A stretch of 64,000 nt of DNA from positions 115,907-179,906 of the forward strand of contig CADABZ010000010.1 of NCBI GenBank assembly GCA_902786355.1, written 5' to 3'. Numbering within the stretch: position 1 is the first letter of the stretch; the number at the start of each line of letters is the position of its first letter. Both the position numbers and the translations under genes were made by a program. The stretch comes from an uncultured Eubacteriales bacterium (GTDB lineage Bacteria > Bacillota > Clostridia > Peptostreptococcales > Anaerovoracaceae). The notes below the pieces were generated by a model. That model worked only from the letters and a program-made list of their open reading frames with translations, was not told the origin of the DNA and ran no database searches. Shown here piece after piece: positions 62,348 through 64,000 of this stretch.

Positions 62348-63493
62348 TCATTTCGTCAGGTATTTTTCTGCCTCGCGCACGGTATGCGACATATACCGGA
62401 TGACGAGATCAGGATATTCTCCCTCAGCAGTCTCTCCAGTCACCATCACAGACGCGGCGCCGTCAAGTATAGCATTGAAGATATCGCTGACCTCCGCTCT
62501 CGTCGGAACCTTCCGGCGGGTCATTGACTCAAGCATCTGAGTGACCACCATAAAATCCCGTCCTTCTTTTCGGCAGACTTCGGATATCTGTTTCTGTGCT
62601 GCAGGCAGCTCCCACAGCTCCATCGAGTTGCCGAGGTCTCCTCTGGCTATGACGATCTCATCGCAATACGGTATGAGTTCCCCTATTCTGTCCATTCCTT
62701 CCCGGTTTTCGATTTTTGCGAGAAGCCGTATATCTTCTCCGCCGGCTTCATCGAGCGCGTTCCTGACTTTGATCAGTTCCTCCTTGCAGCGGACAAAAGG
62801 CTGCATGACGGCTGTCACTCCAAAGCGTTTTGCCTCACGTATATTCTCAAGGTCTTCCTGAGTCATTGCCGGTGTGTCGATACTGCATCCCGGAAGGGCT
62901 ATGCTTTTGCAGTCGCCCAGAATACCGCCGCGGAGCACGCGGAGTCTGATCTCGCCGGCTCCTTCGGTCTCTGCATCCTTCACGCGCTCAGTCCTGAGAA
63001 GTATCTTTCCGTCATCGAGAAGGATCTCCTGCCCCTCGGATCCTGCCAGCGCTTCTCTGACCTCTTCCGGCATAGGGATACTGCCGACATCCAGGAGCTC
63101 TCTCTCCGAAAGTCTGAGTGCTGCATCCAGTCTTCCTGTACGAAGCTCCGGTCCATGCATATCTATCAGCAGCTCCGCTCTGACGCCGCATGCTGCCGCA
63201 GCCTTTTGATAATTCTCGATATCCCCAGCGGATTCCTCAAGCGATGTATGGGAAAGGTTGAGTCTGATGCCATCCATTCCCTCAGAAACCATCTTCTTCA
63301 GCATTTCCTGGTCACTGCATGCCGGGCCGAGCGTCCCGTATATCTTCACGCGCCTTCCGGATCCGCTGATAACCGTTCCGGAGATTGTGCCGTTCTGTCC
63401 GGCATCCGCCCGTCCCTGTCTTCTTTTTTCAGCATCAGCCAGGCTCGCGATGCGGTCTCTTCTCTTCTTAAGGCGTCTCTCCCGTCCTAACAT
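62348..63493 (-). CDS. Short pyruvate kinase-like protein
   Basis: A 381-residue pyruvate kinase family protein that keeps the catalytic barrel. Visible are GTLGPACSDQEML near residue 55, RLNLSHTSLEE near residue 80, DMHGPELRTG near residue 109 (DTKGPEIRTG in the classical enzyme), AKIENREGMDRI near residue 262, IARGDLG near residue 286 and MLESMTRRKVPTRAEV near residue 320. The regulatory C-domain of about 110 residues is absent and the N-terminus is 50 residues longer and basic. It may be active but unregulated, or have another role. The ATG follows GGGAGGACC. Confidence 0.8.
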   Translation of the reverse strand: MLGRERRLKKRRDRIASLADAEKRRQGRADAGQNGTISGTVISGSGRRVKIYGTLGPACSDQEMLKKMVSEGMDGIRLNLSHTSLEESAGDIENYQKAAAACGVRAELLIDMHGPELRTGRLDAALRLSERELLDVGSIPMPEEVREALAGSEGQEILLDDGKILLRTERVKDAETEGAGEIRLRVLRGGILGDCKSIALPGCSIDTPAMTQEDLENIREAKRFGVTAVMQPFVRCKEELIKVRNALDEAGGEDIRLLAKIENREGMDRIGELIPYCDEIVIARGDLGNSMELWELPAAQKQISEVCRKEGRDFMVVTQMLESMTRRKVPTRAEVSDIFNAILDGAASVMVTGETAEGEYPDLVIRYMSHTVREAEKYLTK

Positions 63494-63690
63494 CAGTAGG
63501 TCCTCCCTGTTATTTAATCCCGGTCGAATCTCCGGGGCTCTTTTCGCGCCCGCATGTATGAGTATTCGTGACAGAATCATACACTTTCTAATTATACACC
63601 ATTTGAATCCACGATAGACTGCTTTGCAGGAAAGACGCGAGAGTATGACAAGGGCGTGTAATGATGGGCACATGACGGAGATATAATGCA

Positions 63691-63725
63691 AAAGCCCATC
63701 TCAGTGTTTCTCTGAAACGGGCTTT
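63691..63725 (-). terminator. Hairpin after the edge gene
   Basis: On the minus strand AAAGCCCGTTTCAG pairs over 14 bp with CTGAGATGGGCTTT, including two G-U pairs, around AGAAACA. The T-run after it is short (TTTT with the arm), so termination strength is uncertain. Confidence 0.5.
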
Positions 63726-63752
63726 CGGTATTTTATTGGGGTATTGTTTTTA

Positions 63753-63773
63753 GTGTTTTGTGTTTTGTGTTTT
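63753..63773. repeat. GTGTTTT tandem repeat, three copies
   Basis: Three exact 7-bp copies of GTGTTTT in a T/G-rich stretch between the edge gene and its hairpin. Simple-sequence repeat without recognised function. Confidence 0.7.
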
Positions 63774-63836
63774 GCGCTTCATCTTTCGCGGTTTGCGTTT
63801 TGGCTTTTGCCTTTGTTCTTCAGCTGTCTTCTATGA

Positions 63837-64000
63837 CTAGCGCTGGATTGCTGTAACTGTCATGTTAGTTGTGTTGTATGTGATAGTTACGTGCTCTCCT
63901 ACCTGGAGGTTGCTTCCGAGGAGTACGTTGGTGAGGTTGAGTACTGTTCCGTTGTCAGCCTTGACCTGGACTGCGTTGCCCTCTACCTTGACTACTTCGC
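63837..64000 (-). CDS. Partial gene, C-terminal 53 residues of an unknown beta-rich protein
   Basis: The right edge cuts a minus-strand gene. The visible frame ends in HVTITYNTTNMTVTAIQR and then TAG. The upstream part reads EVVKVEGNAVQVKADNGTVL, a short beta-strand pattern like the repeat domains of small secreted or OB-fold-like proteins. The frame has no stop from 63998 to 63840 and uses codons like its neighbours. No family is assigned. The start lies beyond the window. Confidence 0.6.
   Translation of the reverse strand, partial: EVVKVEGNAVQVKADNGTVLNLTNVLLGSNLQVGEHVTITYNTTNMTVTAIQR

Larger units (their letters stand above)
63494..63836. other. Intergenic region before the short pyruvate kinase gene
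   Basis: On the minus strand a TATAAT box (63596-63591) lies about 100 bases before the pyruvate kinase ATG with a weak -35. It also holds a terminator-like hairpin at 63691-63725, and a GTGTTTT tandem repeat, three exact copies at 63753-63773. No gene seen. Confidence 0.5.

Overview
The window is a gene-dense, roughly half-GC stretch of a bacterial chromosome. It most resembles an anaerobic Clostridia member of the Bacillota. Supporting traits are Re-citrate synthase, two-subunit Fe-S serine dehydratase, short HisG with HisZ, strong AGGAGG-type ribosome sites, YlmH, ECF-type vitamin uptake and no respiratory genes. A placement near Anaerovoracaceae/Peptostreptococcales is only a guess. I saw no rRNA, tRNA, CRISPR array, prophage or complete insertion sequence.

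Layout. 1-8.2 kb: a citrate module, with a YbhJ-type aconitase-like hydratase, citrate lyase CitDEF and NADP-isocitrate dehydrogenase on the plus strand, converging on Re-citrate synthase across a shared terminator. 8.5-17 kb: flavodoxin-like protein, TrpRS, MATE exporter and a Ca2+-type P-ATPase (minus), then a Na+/alanine symporter (plus). 17-25.4 kb: a histidine operon hisZGDCBHAF-IE whose last gene, a PHP histidinol-phosphatase, is broken. 25.4-29 kb: CCA-adding enzyme, YlmH, a 25-residue membrane peptide and an M29 aminopeptidase. 29.1-32.3 kb: sdaAB-sdaAA and a two-subunit class I fumarase/tartrate dehydratase. 32.7-38.7 kb: argG-argH, an amino-acid ABC transporter and a dimethylargininase-like hydrolase, under a sharp promoter with an embedded dyad. 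39-48 kb: small membrane protein, split chromate transporter, PFL/ACT pair, methyltransferase, beta-helix lipoprotein, and a GntR/MocR regulator fused to a class IV aminotransferase, divergent from an ECF S-component. 48-54.5 kb: Na/Pi cotransporter behind a probable yybP-ykoY riboswitch, L,D-transpeptidase, rhodanese, zinc-ribbon protein, K+ channel and a DUF5662-like protein. 54.6-63.5 kb: a 204-bp palindromic element, then a five-gene overlapping locus (VWA, leucine-rich repeat, MoxR ATPase, flavoprotein, 2Fe-2S reductase) preceded by an M20 peptidase and a short pyruvate kinase. A gene is cut by the right edge.

How it fits together. The citrate genes can make 2-oxoglutarate from oxaloacetate and acetyl-CoA, while citrate lyase can reverse the first step. 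ArgG/ArgH release fumarate, which the nearby fumarase could hydrate. Serine dehydratase feeds pyruvate.

The points most worth following are the translationally coupled MoxR-VWA-LRR-redox locus, the probable Mn2+ riboswitch on a phosphate transporter gene, the MocR fusion that has lost its fold-type-I PLP lysine, the palindromic element at 54607-54810, the tandem hairpins before the dimethylargininase gene, and the deleted histidinol-phosphatase.
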